From NCBI GenBank assembly GCA_965653225.1, contig CBFGZI010000041.1, positions 1 to 27,323 on the forward strand: a stretch of DNA of 27,323 nucleotides, read 5' to 3'. This stretch comes from JALZDI01 sp965653225 (GTDB lineage: Bacteria; Actinomycetota; Actinomycetes; Propionibacteriales; Nocardioidaceae). Position numbers and translations under genes: made by a program. The notes beneath the pieces were generated by a model that worked only from the letters and a program-made list of their open reading frames with translations, did not search any database and was not told where the DNA came from. Shown piece after piece: positions 13,775 through 21,891 of this stretch (position 1 is its first letter; each line of letters starts with the position of its first letter).

Positions 13775-15220
13775 ATGTCCGAGAAGCGCGAGATCCGCAA
13801 CTTCATCGCAGGCCAACGGGTGGAGGCGGCCGACGGCCGCACCACCGACGTCATCAACCCCGTGACCGGGGAGGTCTTCGCCCACGCGCCGCTGTCGTCG
13901 AGCCAGGACGTCGACCGTGCGGTCGACGCGGCCCAGAAGGCGTTCGAGGGCTGGCGCGACACCACGCCGGCCGAACGGCAGCTCGCGCTCTCGAAGATGG
14001 CCGACGCGTACGAGAAGCGGATGGACGAGCTCGTCGCCCTCGAGAGCGAGAACACCGGCAAGCCGATCGCGCTGACCAAGTCGGAGGAGGTCCCGATGTT
14101 CCTGGACCAGCTCCGCTTCTTCTCCGGCGCCGCGCGCTGCCTGGAGGGCCGGTCGGCGGGGGAGTACATGAGCGGGATGACCTCGTTCGTGCGCCGCGAG
14201 CCGGTCGGGGTGTGCGCGCAGGTCACGCCGTGGAACTACCCGATGATGATGGCGCTGTGGAAGTTCGCGCCGGCCATCGCCGCAGGCAACACCGTCGTGC
14301 TCAAGCCCAGTGACACCACACCCCTGACCACTCCGCTGCTGGCCGAGATCGCAGCCGAGTTCCTGCCGCCGGGCGTGTTCAACGTGGTGTGCGGCGACCG
14401 CGACACCGGACGCGCGCTCGTGGAGCACCCGGTGCCGGAGATGGTGTCGATCACCGGCTCCGTGCGCGCCGGCATGGAGGTGGCCCGGTCGGCCGCGGTC
14501 GACCTCAAGCGCACACACCTCGAGCTCGGCGGCAAGGCGCCGGTCGTGGTGTTCGACGACGCCGACGTGGAGGCCGCCGCCGCTGCGATCGCCGAGGCCG
14601 GTTACTTCAACGCCGGGCAGGACTGCACCGCGGCCACCCGCGTGCTGGCCGGGCCGGGCGTGCAGAGCGACTTCGTGGCCGCCCTGACCGAGCAGGCGCG
14701 GCAGGCCCGCACCGGTCTGCCCGACGACGAGGACGTGCTGTTCGGCCCGCTCAACAACGCCAACCAGCTGGAGAAGGTGTCCGGGTTCGTCGACCGGCTG
14801 CCCGACCACGCCCGGGTCGAGACCGGTGGCGGACGTCCCGGCGGTGACCTGTCCAACGGCTACTTCTTCGAGCCGACCGTGGTCAGCGGGCTACGGCAGG
14901 ACGACGAGGCCAGCCAGGACGAGATCTTCGGCCCGGTGATCACCGTGCAGCCGTTCACCGACGAGGACGAGGCGGTGCGCTGGGCCAACGGCGTGAAGTA
15001 CGGGCTCGCGTCGTCGGTCTGGACGCGCGACCACGGCCGGGCCATGCGGATGGCCAAGCGCCTCGACTTCGGCTGCGTCTGGATCAACACCCACATCCCG
15101 CTGGTGGCGGAGATGCCGCACGGCGGGTTCAAGCACTCCGGGCACGGCAAGGACCTGTCGATGTACGGGCTTGAGGACTACACGCGCGTCAAGCACGTGA
15201 TGACCAACCTCGAGGCCTGA
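13775..15220 (+). CDS. Aldehyde dehydrogenase, gamma-aminobutyraldehyde/betaine-aldehyde type
   Basis: This 481-residue NAD(P)-dependent enzyme of the ALDH superfamily has the typical full length. Key residues are Asn154 in TPWNYP, Lys177 in LKPSDTTP, the loop ITGSVRAG (226-233), general base Glu250 in LELGGKAP and the nucleophile Cys284 in GYFNAGQDCTAATR. The GYFNAGQDC block is typical of gamma-aminobutyraldehyde dehydrogenases (PatD/Prr-like) and their betaine-aldehyde relatives. AAGGAAGGA precedes ATG 13775. Placement as last gene of a polyamine-type uptake operon supports oxidation of 4-aminobutyraldehyde, made from putrescine, to GABA. No putrescine aminotransferase or oxidase is in the window, so those steps would be encoded elsewhere. 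Betaine aldehyde is an alternative substrate. Confidence 0.9.
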   Translation: MSEKREIRNFIAGQRVEAADGRTTDVINPVTGEVFAHAPLSSSQDVDRAVDAAQKAFEGWRDTTPAERQLALSKMADAYEKRMDELVALESENTGKPIALTKSEEVPMFLDQLRFFSGAARCLEGRSAGEYMSGMTSFVRREPVGVCAQVTPWNYPMMMALWKFAPAIAAGNTVVLKPSDTTPLTTPLLAEIAAEFLPPGVFNVVCGDRDTGRALVEHPVPEMVSITGSVRAGMEVARSAAVDLKRTHLELGGKAPVVVFDDADVEAAAAAIAEAGYFNAGQDCTAATRVLAGPGVQSDFVAALTEQARQARTGLPDDEDVLFGPLNNANQLEKVSGFVDRLPDHARVETGGGRPGGDLSNGYFFEPTVVSGLRQDDEASQDEIFGPVITVQPFTDEDEAVRWANGVKYGLASSVWTRDHGRAMRMAKRLDFGCVWINTHIPLVAEMPHGGFKHSGHGKDLSMYGLEDYTRVKHVMTNLEA

Positions 15221-15225
15221 CGCCG

Positions 15226-15241
15226 GCAGCTTTACTGCTGC
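15226..15241. terminator. Weak bidirectional hairpin between convergent operons
   Basis: GCAGC (15226-15230) and GCTGC (15237-15241) form a 5 bp stem around TTTACT in the short gap between the convergent aldehyde dehydrogenase and monooxygenase-like genes. It overlaps the end of the latter. It is short and may not terminate efficiently. Confidence 0.25.
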
Positions 15242-15558
15242 ACCGCCATCTCGCCGAGCTCGGACCAGTCGTCCTGCGGAATCGTCATGTTGACGATTCG
15301 CGGTGTCTCGGCGAGGTGGGGTGGCAGGGTCTCGCGTGCCTTGGCGAAGTGGTCGGAGCCCACGTGCGCGGCACCCGCCTCGTCGTCGCGGAACGCCTCG
15401 ACCAGCACGTACTCGTTCGGGTCCTCGACGCTGCGCGACCAGTCGAACCACAGGCAGCCCGGCTCGCTGCGGGTCGCCTCGGTGAACTCGCCGGCGATCT
15501 GCGGCCACCGGTCGGCGTGCTCGGGACGGACGCGGAACTTCGCGGTGATGAAGATCAT
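15232..15558 (-). CDS. Antibiotic biosynthesis monooxygenase (ABM) domain protein
   Basis: This 108-residue protein shows the dimeric ferredoxin-like ABM fold. It opens MIFITAKFRVRPEHADRWPQ, then TRSEPGCLWFDWSRSVEDPNEYVLVEAFRD, the EPGC...W...DPNEY..E.W-like core of the family, then GSDHFAKARETLPPHL with the conserved late His. Members oxidise aromatic polyketides, degrade haem or quorum-sensing molecules, or have no known activity, so the function here is open. The start ATG 15558 has no clear Shine-Dalgarno. It lies 12 nt after the M20 amidohydrolase stop codon on the same strand, so cotranscription and perhaps reinitiation are likely. Confidence 0.88.
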   Translation of the reverse strand: MIFITAKFRVRPEHADRWPQIAGEFTEATRSEPGCLWFDWSRSVEDPNEYVLVEAFRDDEAGAAHVGSDHFAKARETLPPHLAETPRIVNMTIPQDDWSELGEMAVQQ

Positions 15559-15570
15559 GCGCGCAGTCTG

Positions 15571-16842
15571 TCATCCCCCGGTCGACGTGACCTCCTGTCC
15601 GCGGAGGAGTGCCTCGAGCAGGTCGACACTGAAGCCGAGCGCGCGCTCGTCGATGTCGAAGGCAGGGTTGTGGTGCGGTGCAGGGTTCGCGCCACCCACG
15701 ATCATGTACGTCGCGCTGCCTCCCCGGCTCTGCACGTCGGCCATGAACAGGCTCGCGTCATCGCTTCCGGCCATCGGCCCGAAGGTCTGCGCCGTGCCGC
15801 CTAGTCCCTCGGCGGTGCGGCGTACGGCCTCGGCGAGTTCTTCGTCCGAGCTCATGGTCGTCGAGCCGCCGGTCTCCACGACGTCGACCTCGCACCCGTA
15901 CGTCTGCGCTGCTCCCTGGAGCGCGCGGACGACGCGAGCGGTCAGCTCGGTCTGCACCTCGGCGTCGAGGGCCCGCGTCTCGGCGGTGAGCTCGGCCCAG
16001 GCGGGGACGATGTTGACGTTGTCGCCGGCGTGCAACGTTCCGACGTTGACGCGGGTGTCCGTGGTGGACCAGCGGGGCTGGCCGAGGACAGCGAGGCTGG
16101 CGGTCGCGGCGGCCGCCAGTGCGTTGCGGCCCTGCTGGGGCGCCGCTGCCGCGTGGGAGGCGACTCCGGTGAAGCGGGCGCGCAGCTTGGTGGTGGCGAA
16201 CGCGCCCACGGCACCGCCGACGACGTGGCAAGCCGGGTGGTCCAACCCGAGGTGCAGGGCGAGGAAGCGGTCCACGTCGGACATGCATCCCGCGGCCAGC
16301 ATGCTGCGTGCGCCCCGGCCCCCTTCCTCGGCGGGCTGGAAGACCAGCCGCACCGTGCCCGGGAAGTCGGGGTCGCGGCGCAGCCGTTCGGCCAAGGCGA
16401 GACCGATGGCGGTGTGCCCGTCGTGGCCGCACGCGTGCATGGTGCCGGCGAAGGCGGAGGCGAAGCCCTGAGCCGTGGGCACGTGGCTCGCCTCATCGGA
16501 CTCGGTGATCGGCAGCGCATCGGTGTCGCAGCGCAGCGCCCACACCGGCCCGGGCCGCGAACCGGCGATGTCGGCCACCAGGGCCGTGCCAGCCTCGCGC
16601 ACCCGCGAGACCCACGCGGCGTCCGCGCCGGTCGACGACGCGCGGTCCGCCGAGGCGTCCAGCTGTTCGGGTGTCGGGTAGTCGACCACACCGTCGGTGC
16701 TCATCACCTGCGCGCCCAGGCGAGGGTCGACCCCGAGCTCGGTCAGCACCTCGGCCACCCGCGCGGCCGTTCGGACCTCGCGGAACGCGGTCTCCGGGTG
16801 ACGGTGGAACTCACGCCGCAGCTCGACGACATCGAGGGTCAA
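15571..16842 (-). CDS. M20-family amidohydrolase (AbgB / IAA-amino acid hydrolase-like)
   Basis: This 423-residue cytosolic metallohydrolase cleaves N-acyl or N-aryl amino acid amide bonds in related enzymes. Metal-site motifs are intact: HACGHDGHT (136-144, with Cys138 and His140), QPAEEGGRGA (169-178, Glu172/Glu173) and the C-terminal HHNPAFDIDE. The opening DVVELRREFHRHPETAFRE and WALRCDTDALPITE are also characteristic. Residues about 47-80 form an insertion (around VVDYPTPEQLDASA) ahead of the DIAG strand. The start is TTG 16842 behind GAGG with seven-base spacing; no ATG lies nearby in frame. It is followed by the ABM-like gene. The substrate is unknown; the ABM partner might act on a released aromatic compound. 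Confidence 0.9.
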   Translation of the reverse strand: MTLDVVELRREFHRHPETAFREVRTAARVAEVLTELGVDPRLGAQVMSTDGVVDYPTPEQLDASADRASSTGADAAWVSRVREAGTALVADIAGSRPGPVWALRCDTDALPITESDEASHVPTAQGFASAFAGTMHACGHDGHTAIGLALAERLRRDPDFPGTVRLVFQPAEEGGRGARSMLAAGCMSDVDRFLALHLGLDHPACHVVGGAVGAFATTKLRARFTGVASHAAAAPQQGRNALAAAATASLAVLGQPRWSTTDTRVNVGTLHAGDNVNIVPAWAELTAETRALDAEVQTELTARVVRALQGAAQTYGCEVDVVETGGSTTMSSDEELAEAVRRTAEGLGGTAQTFGPMAGSDDASLFMADVQSRGGSATYMIVGGANPAPHHNPAFDIDERALGFSVDLLEALLRGQEVTSTGG

Positions 16843-17111
16843 GGCAACCTCACTTCGACTGGGCGTTCGCGCCGACGTCCGTACCTGCGGAAGTACAGCA
16901 CAGTAGACGCGCGCGACCCGCGGCGCGAGCGTGGTCAGTGTCTCCGGCGTCGGGCGGTTTGATCAGGACCGGAGTCCTGCATGGCGTGAGTGTGTTCCGA
17001 CAGGTGCAGTAGGAGTTCCCGGCGCCAAGCCCCGAGGAGAGGACGGGGGCGCACGCCACCTCTAGACGACGCTCGAACGTCGCGGTAACTCTGGACTCAC
17101 GGGGGGAGTGG
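16843..17111. promoter_or_regulatory. Divergent intergenic region with a 16 bp palindrome
   Basis: This 269 bp gap separates the M20 gene from the membrane protein-kinase pair. It has no open frame of gene-like character. CAGGAC (16964-16969) and GTCCTG (16974-16979) form a perfect inverted repeat around CGGA, roughly midway, and may be a regulator site. Promoter boxes for the two units could not be fixed with confidence. Confidence 0.4.
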
Positions 17112-17711
17112 ATGGACCAGATCGTGGTGGATGCCCCACGGGCCGGGCCGCTATGGGTCGCGCTCGCCGTTGTCGCCGTTGCGCTGTTGGTCGTCGGCAC
17201 GGTGATGGTGCTGCGCGCGCGGTCGCACGAGCGGCAGCGGACCGCGGTGCTGCGCGACGTGTTCGGCGCGGAGTACACGCACGTGGTCGCGGGCCGGCGT
17301 CGCCGTTTCCGCGCAGAGGCCGAGCTGATCGCGCGGCTGCACCGCTGTGGGGACGTCGCGCTGCGCGACCTCGACGCGCCGGAGCGTGCGCGCGCAGAGG
17401 CGGCCTGGGACGCCACGGCGACGTTGTTCGTGGAGAGCCCGGTGGGCGCACTGCACGAGGCGGATGTGCTGGTGGGTGAGGTGATGCGTGACCGCGGGTA
17501 TCCGGTCGAGCGGTTCGACGACCGGGTTCGACTGCTCTCCCTGGACCATCCGGAGCTCGCCGCGCACCTGCGCGCCGCACACCGCGTGGCGGTACGGGCC
17601 GACGAGGGCGCCATCACCGGCACGGAGCAGATGCGTCGGGCCCTGGTCAGCTATCGGCGTGTGCTCGACGCGTTGCTCAGCCCATCGGCCGCGCCTGCGG
17701 CGGGCGGGTGA
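17112..17711 (+). CDS. Conserved actinobacterial single-pass membrane protein, unknown function
   Basis: This 199-residue protein has one N-terminal membrane helix (about 14-34, LWVALAVVAVALLVVGTVMV) followed by basic residues, which places the remainder in the cytosol. The soluble part reads VLRDVFGAEYTHVV, then a charged helix, ATLFVESPVGALHEADVLVGEVMRDRGYPVE, LSLDHPELAAHLRAAH and TEQMRRALVSYRRVLDALL. The pattern FGxEYxxxV, EADxLVxxVMxxRGYP, DHPxxxxxxRxAH recurs in actinobacterial proteins annotated only as hypothetical. ATG 17112 has GGGGGAG upstream. Its stop overlaps the GTG of the kinase gene (GTGA at 17708-17711), so the two are coupled. It could be a partner, anchor or substrate of the kinase. 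Confidence 0.8.
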   Translation: MDQIVVDAPRAGPLWVALAVVAVALLVVGTVMVLRARSHERQRTAVLRDVFGAEYTHVVAGRRRRFRAEAELIARLHRCGDVALRDLDAPERARAEAAWDATATLFVESPVGALHEADVLVGEVMRDRGYPVERFDDRVRLLSLDHPELAAHLRAAHRVAVRADEGAITGTEQMRRALVSYRRVLDALLSPSAAPAAGG

Positions 17712-18799
17712 CAGGGGTGGACGCGCAGCCCCGTCAGCAGGTGCTGATGGACCGCTATGAGCTCGGCGGGCTCGTGGGCCGAGGCGGCATGGGCGAGGTG
17801 TACGTCGGCCACGACCGCGTGCTCGGACGACGCGTGGCGATCAAGGTCCTGCCCGATGGTGATGCGCGTCGGGACGAGGACCTGGCGCGGCGGCTGCGTC
17901 ACGAGGCCCGGGTGGAGGCGCTGCTGGAGCATCCCAACGTCGTGCGCGTGCACGACCTGAGCATCACCGACGGGACCATATTCGTGGTGATGGAGTACCT
18001 GGAGGGCGAGACGCTGCGAGCGCGCCTGGGGCGGGACCGGGTCCTTCCCGTCGACGACGCCGTGCGGATCGCCGCCGACGTGTGCCTTGCCCTGGCCGCC
18101 GCCCACGAGGCAGAGGTGGTCCACCGCGATATCGGGCCGGGCAACATCATGCTCTGCACCGACGGCAGCGTGAAAGTCATGGACTTCGGCATCGCCCGCA
18201 TGGCCGACGGCACCTTCCACACCGCGGGCCAGACGATCGGTACTCCGGGCTACCTGTCTCCCGAGCAGGCGGCCGGGAAGGCCGTCGACGCCCGCTCCGA
18301 CCTGTACTCGCTGGGCTGCACGCTGTACCACATGGTGACCGGCCGGCCGCCCTTCACCGGCACGCGTCCGGTCGAGGTCGCCTGGCAGCACTGCTACGCC
18401 GAACCGCGACCGCCACGCACCCACCGGCCCGACCTGCCGGCCACGCTCGAGGCGGTGCTGCTCCAGGCGCTCTCGAAGTCGCCGGAGGAGCGCCACGACG
18501 ACGCTCTGCAGATGCGTGCGGCTCTGCTGTCCACGCTCGACGGCCGGGACGGGCAGCAGACGGGCTTGGCGGTGGACGGGGTGTCACGCGAGGCCGTCAC
18601 CCACGCTCTTGCCATGACGACCCTGCCGACGGTACGAACGTACCCGCCGGGTGCACGCATCGACTGGACGGCGGTCGGGGCCGCGAACCTCGGCGCAGCC
18701 GCCGCAGACCGCAGACGCGAGCGGCTCGGCATCGCGATGATCGTGCTGGCGCTGGCCCTGCTGGCCGTCGTGGTGGCGGCCGCGCTGAGCTCGTCTTAG
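17708..18799 (+). CDS. Ser/Thr protein kinase (PknB-like) with C-terminal membrane helix and altered catalytic loop
   Basis: This 363-residue Hanks-type kinase has a Gly-rich loop LVGRGGMGEVY (22-32), Lys46 in VAIKV, helix-C Glu66, HRD Asp141, DFG Asp159, and GTPGYLSPEQ (178-187). The catalytic loop reads HRDIGPGN, not HRDxKPxN, so the lysine that contacts the transferred phosphate is Gly143. Asp141 and Asn146 remain. The kinase domain ends near 280, a linker of about 60 residues follows, and one membrane helix (about 341-360) ends only three residues from the C-terminus, so there is no external sensor such as PASTA. GTG 17708 overlaps the upstream stop; ATG 17747 is an alternative. Whether the kinase is fully active is uncertain. 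Confidence 0.92.
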   Translation: MTGVDAQPRQQVLMDRYELGGLVGRGGMGEVYVGHDRVLGRRVAIKVLPDGDARRDEDLARRLRHEARVEALLEHPNVVRVHDLSITDGTIFVVMEYLEGETLRARLGRDRVLPVDDAVRIAADVCLALAAAHEAEVVHRDIGPGNIMLCTDGSVKVMDFGIARMADGTFHTAGQTIGTPGYLSPEQAAGKAVDARSDLYSLGCTLYHMVTGRPPFTGTRPVEVAWQHCYAEPRPPRTHRPDLPATLEAVLLQALSKSPEERHDDALQMRAALLSTLDGRDGQQTGLAVDGVSREAVTHALAMTTLPTVRTYPPGARIDWTAVGAANLGAAAADRRRERLGIAMIVLALALLAVVVAAALSSS

Positions 18800-18812
18800 C
18801 AGCGCGGGGGCG

Positions 18813-18830
18813 GGCCGGGGCACCTCGGCC
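18813..18830 (+). terminator. Terminator-like hairpin after the kinase gene
   Basis: GGCCG (18813-18817) and CGGCC (18826-18830) pair, with a possible additional G-U pair, around a short loop, 13 nt after the kinase stop. It has no T-run. The following stretch up to 19010 contains no recognisable gene. Confidence 0.35.
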
Positions 18831-19010
18831 TGCGGTCGCGGCTGGCCATGACGCCGGCCGAAGGTGACCGTGATCGACTCGCCGACGACGCGGTCGCCAA
18901 CGCCAAGGTCCTCCCTCGACCACCACTTCAACATTTCGGGATTCGGGAGGATTCAAACCCCGATGCGGGGGTATGGACGGCGCTGTCGGCCCAATCCGCT
19001 AGGAGTCGCC

Positions 19011-21818
19011 ATGCCGCGCCCACATGACCACAGGATTGGGACGGCTGCCATCGGCCTCCGTCTCGCCGCCGTACTGCTGGTCGCCGCGCCGGTAGCGAGC
19101 GTGGCGGCACCTGGTGCCGCTCTCCCCGTCCGTGGCGCTACCCCGGCGTCCTCGAGCGGCGCGGTGGGCCCAGCCGGCGGTGCCGCGTGCCCGGGAGGCC
19201 GCAATGGTGCCGGCTGGACGTTGAGCACCGATACGTACAGCCCCAGCTACTCCCACCACGCCTACGTCGGCAATGGCCACCTCTCCCAGCGTGTGCCGGC
19301 TGCCGGGATGGGCTACGTGGCGACCGGGGAGAAGACCGGCTGGCCGCTCTACACGCCCCGCTACGACGGCGCCTTCGTCGCCGGCTTGTACGGCGCCGAC
19401 CCGGCCATCGAGGGCGGCAAGACGATCGACTCCGCGATCCCGACCTGGTCGACGCTCAACCTGACCAGCGGCTCCCAGACGTACTCCGCGGCGACGCCGG
19501 CCGGCCAGGTCTCGAACTACACCCAGGCCCTCTCCATGGGGTGCGGCCTGCTGCGGACATCACTGACCTGGACCGCCGCCGACGGCCGCTCGACCGATCT
19601 GGTCTACGAGGTGATCGCCGACCGTGCCGACCCCCGTGTGGGCGCAGTGCACATGACGATGACGCCGCACTGGGACGGTCAAGCCACGGTGACCGACGTG
19701 ATCGACGGTGCCGGCGCGCGGCGGCTCGTCCAGACCGGCGGCGGCGCGGTCGCCGGGTCACCGGGCTCGATGGAGGTGAACTTCAAGACCCAGACGCTCG
19801 GCACGCCAGGCACCGTCGCATCGACGCTCAGCCTGGGCAGCACCATCCAGGCGACCAAGCAGCACATCAGCGCGACAGCGCGCAACCTCACCACGAACGA
19901 CGCGGTGTCCTTCCCGGTCAAGGCGGGCACGTCCTACGAGCTCACGAAGTTCGTGGGTGTCGACACGGCGCTGACGTCGAACACGCCGGAGGCCTCGGCG
20001 CTCGCGGCCTCACAGGGTGCCGCTGCCGAGGGTTGGTCCGGCGTGTTCGGTGACCACGCCGCCGCATGGTCGGGCCTGTGGGCTTCCGACATCACCGTGG
20101 CCAACCATCCCGACCTGCAGGACTGGGTCCGCTCCAGCCTCTACAACACGTGGTCGAGTATCCGCAGCGGCACCGACGACAGCATCTCCCCGGTGGGTCT
20201 GAGCAGCGACAACTATGCCGGGCTCATCTTCTGGGACGCCGAGACCTGGATGTATCCGAACCTGCTCCTGATGCACCCCGACATCGCGGACTCGGTCATC
20301 GCGTACCGGCAGAAGACGCTGCCCGGCGCGCTGAAGAACGCGGTGGAGGCCGACGCCCAGGACCCCAACCAGAGCTACGGATACGACGGCGCGTTCTACC
20401 CCTGGCAGGGCGCCGGGACCGGGGACCTCAACCAGGAGTGCCACAGTGTGGACCCGCCGCACTGCATCACGCAGGTTCACCTCCAGGGAGACATCGCGCT
20501 CTCGGTGTGGCAGTACTACCTGGCCACCGGTGATACCGCCTGGCTGCGCGACCACTGGCCGATCCTCGAGGGCATCGCGAAGTTCTGGGCCGCACGGGTC
20601 ACCGCAAACGCCGACGGGAGCTACTCGATCCACAACGTCGCCGGACCGGATGAGTACTCCAACGGCGTCACGGACGCCGTGTACACCAACGCGGGCGCGG
20701 CCACCGCGCTCCGCAACGCGACGAAGGCCGCACAGATCCTCGGCTTGCAGGTCCCCTCCCGTTGGACGGCGATCGCCGACGGGCTGCGGATGCCGTTCGA
20801 CTCGGCGAACCAGGTGTTCTCGCAGTACGACGGCTACTCGGGGACTCTGATCAAGCAGGCCGACACGGTGTTGCTCATCTACCCGATGGAGTGGCCCATG
20901 TCGCCGCAGGTCGCGGCGAACACGCTGGACTACTACGCCGAGCGCACCGACCCCGACGGACCGGCGATGTCCGATGCCATCCACGCCATCGACTCGGCGC
21001 AGATCGGTCAGCCCGGGTGCGCGACCAACACCTACCTGAACCGGTCGATCAGGCCCTTCGTCCGGGACCCTTACGCGCAGTTCGCCGAGGCTCGCGGTGA
21101 CAAGGCCGGGTCGCTGGACCCCCTGGCAGGGGCCGCGGCCTTCGACTTCCTCACCGGCGCCGGCGGCTTCACCCAGGTCTTCACGTACGGGTTGACAGGG
21201 TTCCGGTGGAGGGCCGACCGGGTGCATCTCGACCCGATGTTGCCACCGCAGCTCTCCGATGGCGTGACCCTGAGCGGTCTGCACTGGCAGGGGAGGACCT
21301 TCGACGTGCAGATCGGCGCGAGCACGACCCGGGTCACCGTGCGCAGCGGGGCCCCGATGCCGGTCGAGTCGTCCGGCAGCACCCAGGTCGTCGCAGCCGG
21401 CTCGTCGCTGACGATCCCCACCCGCCGTCCCGACCTGACGCCGACCACGAACCTCGCGCGCTGCAAGCCGGCCTCGGCGAGCTCGGAGGAAGCCGGAATG
21501 TACGCCGAGGCGGCTGTCGACGGCAGCACCGCCACCATCTGGGCCCCCTCCCCACAGGCCGGTGGCGGCAGCCTCACCGTGGATCTCGGCGCGCGGACCA
21601 CCGTCTCGGGCGTCGCGGTCCAGTGGACCGATGCCGCGCCGACCTCATCCAGCATCCAAACCTCACTCGACGGCACCACCTGGACCGCCGCACCGCCCAC
21701 CGACCCGACCACAGGACGCTTCCGCAACTCGGTGCAGGCCCGCTACATCCGCGTCAACCTGACTGCTGCAAGCGACACAGGCCGAACCGGTATTCGCGAG
21801 GTTGTCGTCTCGAAGTAG
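19011..21818 (+). CDS. Secreted GH65 glycoside hydrolase, acid-trehalase-like, with C-terminal discoidin (F5/8 type C) domain
   Basis: This 935-residue exported enzyme starts at ATG 19011 behind AGGAG. A signal peptide (hydrophobic AAVLLVAAPVASVA, cleavage near 32-40) precedes an N-terminal beta-sandwich (about 65-330) and an (alpha/alpha)6 barrel (about 350-740). The GH65 catalytic acid is Glu548 in AGPDEYSNG. Later come FVRDPYAQFAEARGD and FDFLTGAGGFTQVFTYGLTGFRW; these blocks resemble acid trehalases rather than cytosolic phosphorylases, and Glu693 in FAEARGD is a possible general base. A discoidin-like domain (about 813-935, NLARCKPASASS to TGIREVVVSK) probably binds carbohydrate. Likely substrates are trehalose or another alpha-glucoside; kojibiose-type disaccharides cannot be excluded. 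It stands alone, with no transporter genes beside it. Confidence 0.88.
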   Translation: MPRPHDHRIGTAAIGLRLAAVLLVAAPVASVAAPGAALPVRGATPASSSGAVGPAGGAACPGGRNGAGWTLSTDTYSPSYSHHAYVGNGHLSQRVPAAGMGYVATGEKTGWPLYTPRYDGAFVAGLYGADPAIEGGKTIDSAIPTWSTLNLTSGSQTYSAATPAGQVSNYTQALSMGCGLLRTSLTWTAADGRSTDLVYEVIADRADPRVGAVHMTMTPHWDGQATVTDVIDGAGARRLVQTGGGAVAGSPGSMEVNFKTQTLGTPGTVASTLSLGSTIQATKQHISATARNLTTNDAVSFPVKAGTSYELTKFVGVDTALTSNTPEASALAASQGAAAEGWSGVFGDHAAAWSGLWASDITVANHPDLQDWVRSSLYNTWSSIRSGTDDSISPVGLSSDNYAGLIFWDAETWMYPNLLLMHPDIADSVIAYRQKTLPGALKNAVEADAQDPNQSYGYDGAFYPWQGAGTGDLNQECHSVDPPHCITQVHLQGDIALSVWQYYLATGDTAWLRDHWPILEGIAKFWAARVTANADGSYSIHNVAGPDEYSNGVTDAVYTNAGAATALRNATKAAQILGLQVPSRWTAIADGLRMPFDSANQVFSQYDGYSGTLIKQADTVLLIYPMEWPMSPQVAANTLDYYAERTDPDGPAMSDAIHAIDSAQIGQPGCATNTYLNRSIRPFVRDPYAQFAEARGDKAGSLDPLAGAAAFDFLTGAGGFTQVFTYGLTGFRWRADRVHLDPMLPPQLSDGVTLSGLHWQGRTFDVQIGASTTRVTVRSGAPMPVESSGSTQVVAAGSSLTIPTRRPDLTPTTNLARCKPASASSEEAGMYAEAAVDGSTATIWAPSPQAGGGSLTVDLGARTTVSGVAVQWTDAAPTSSSIQTSLDGTTWTAAPPTDPTTGRFRNSVQARYIRVNLTAASDTGRTGIREVVVSK

Positions 21819-21891
21819 GCGTAGCACTCAGCGGGTCGAGAAGTCGGTACGCACACGCCGCGATCGCAGGCGCCGCGCCGAGCCCCCGGGC

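Noticed and set aside
18584..18934. Leftward frame between the kinase and GH65 genes with a protein-like stretch (LGVGDRVVGESITVTFGRR)
   Set aside because: More than half overlaps the kinase C-terminus, there is no clear ribosome site, and I recognise no family. A gene remnant at 18800-18934 cannot be excluded.
20010..21284. Open frame antisense to the GH65 gene
   Set aside because: It is the mirror of a conserved catalytic barrel and lacks a credible start site or motif.
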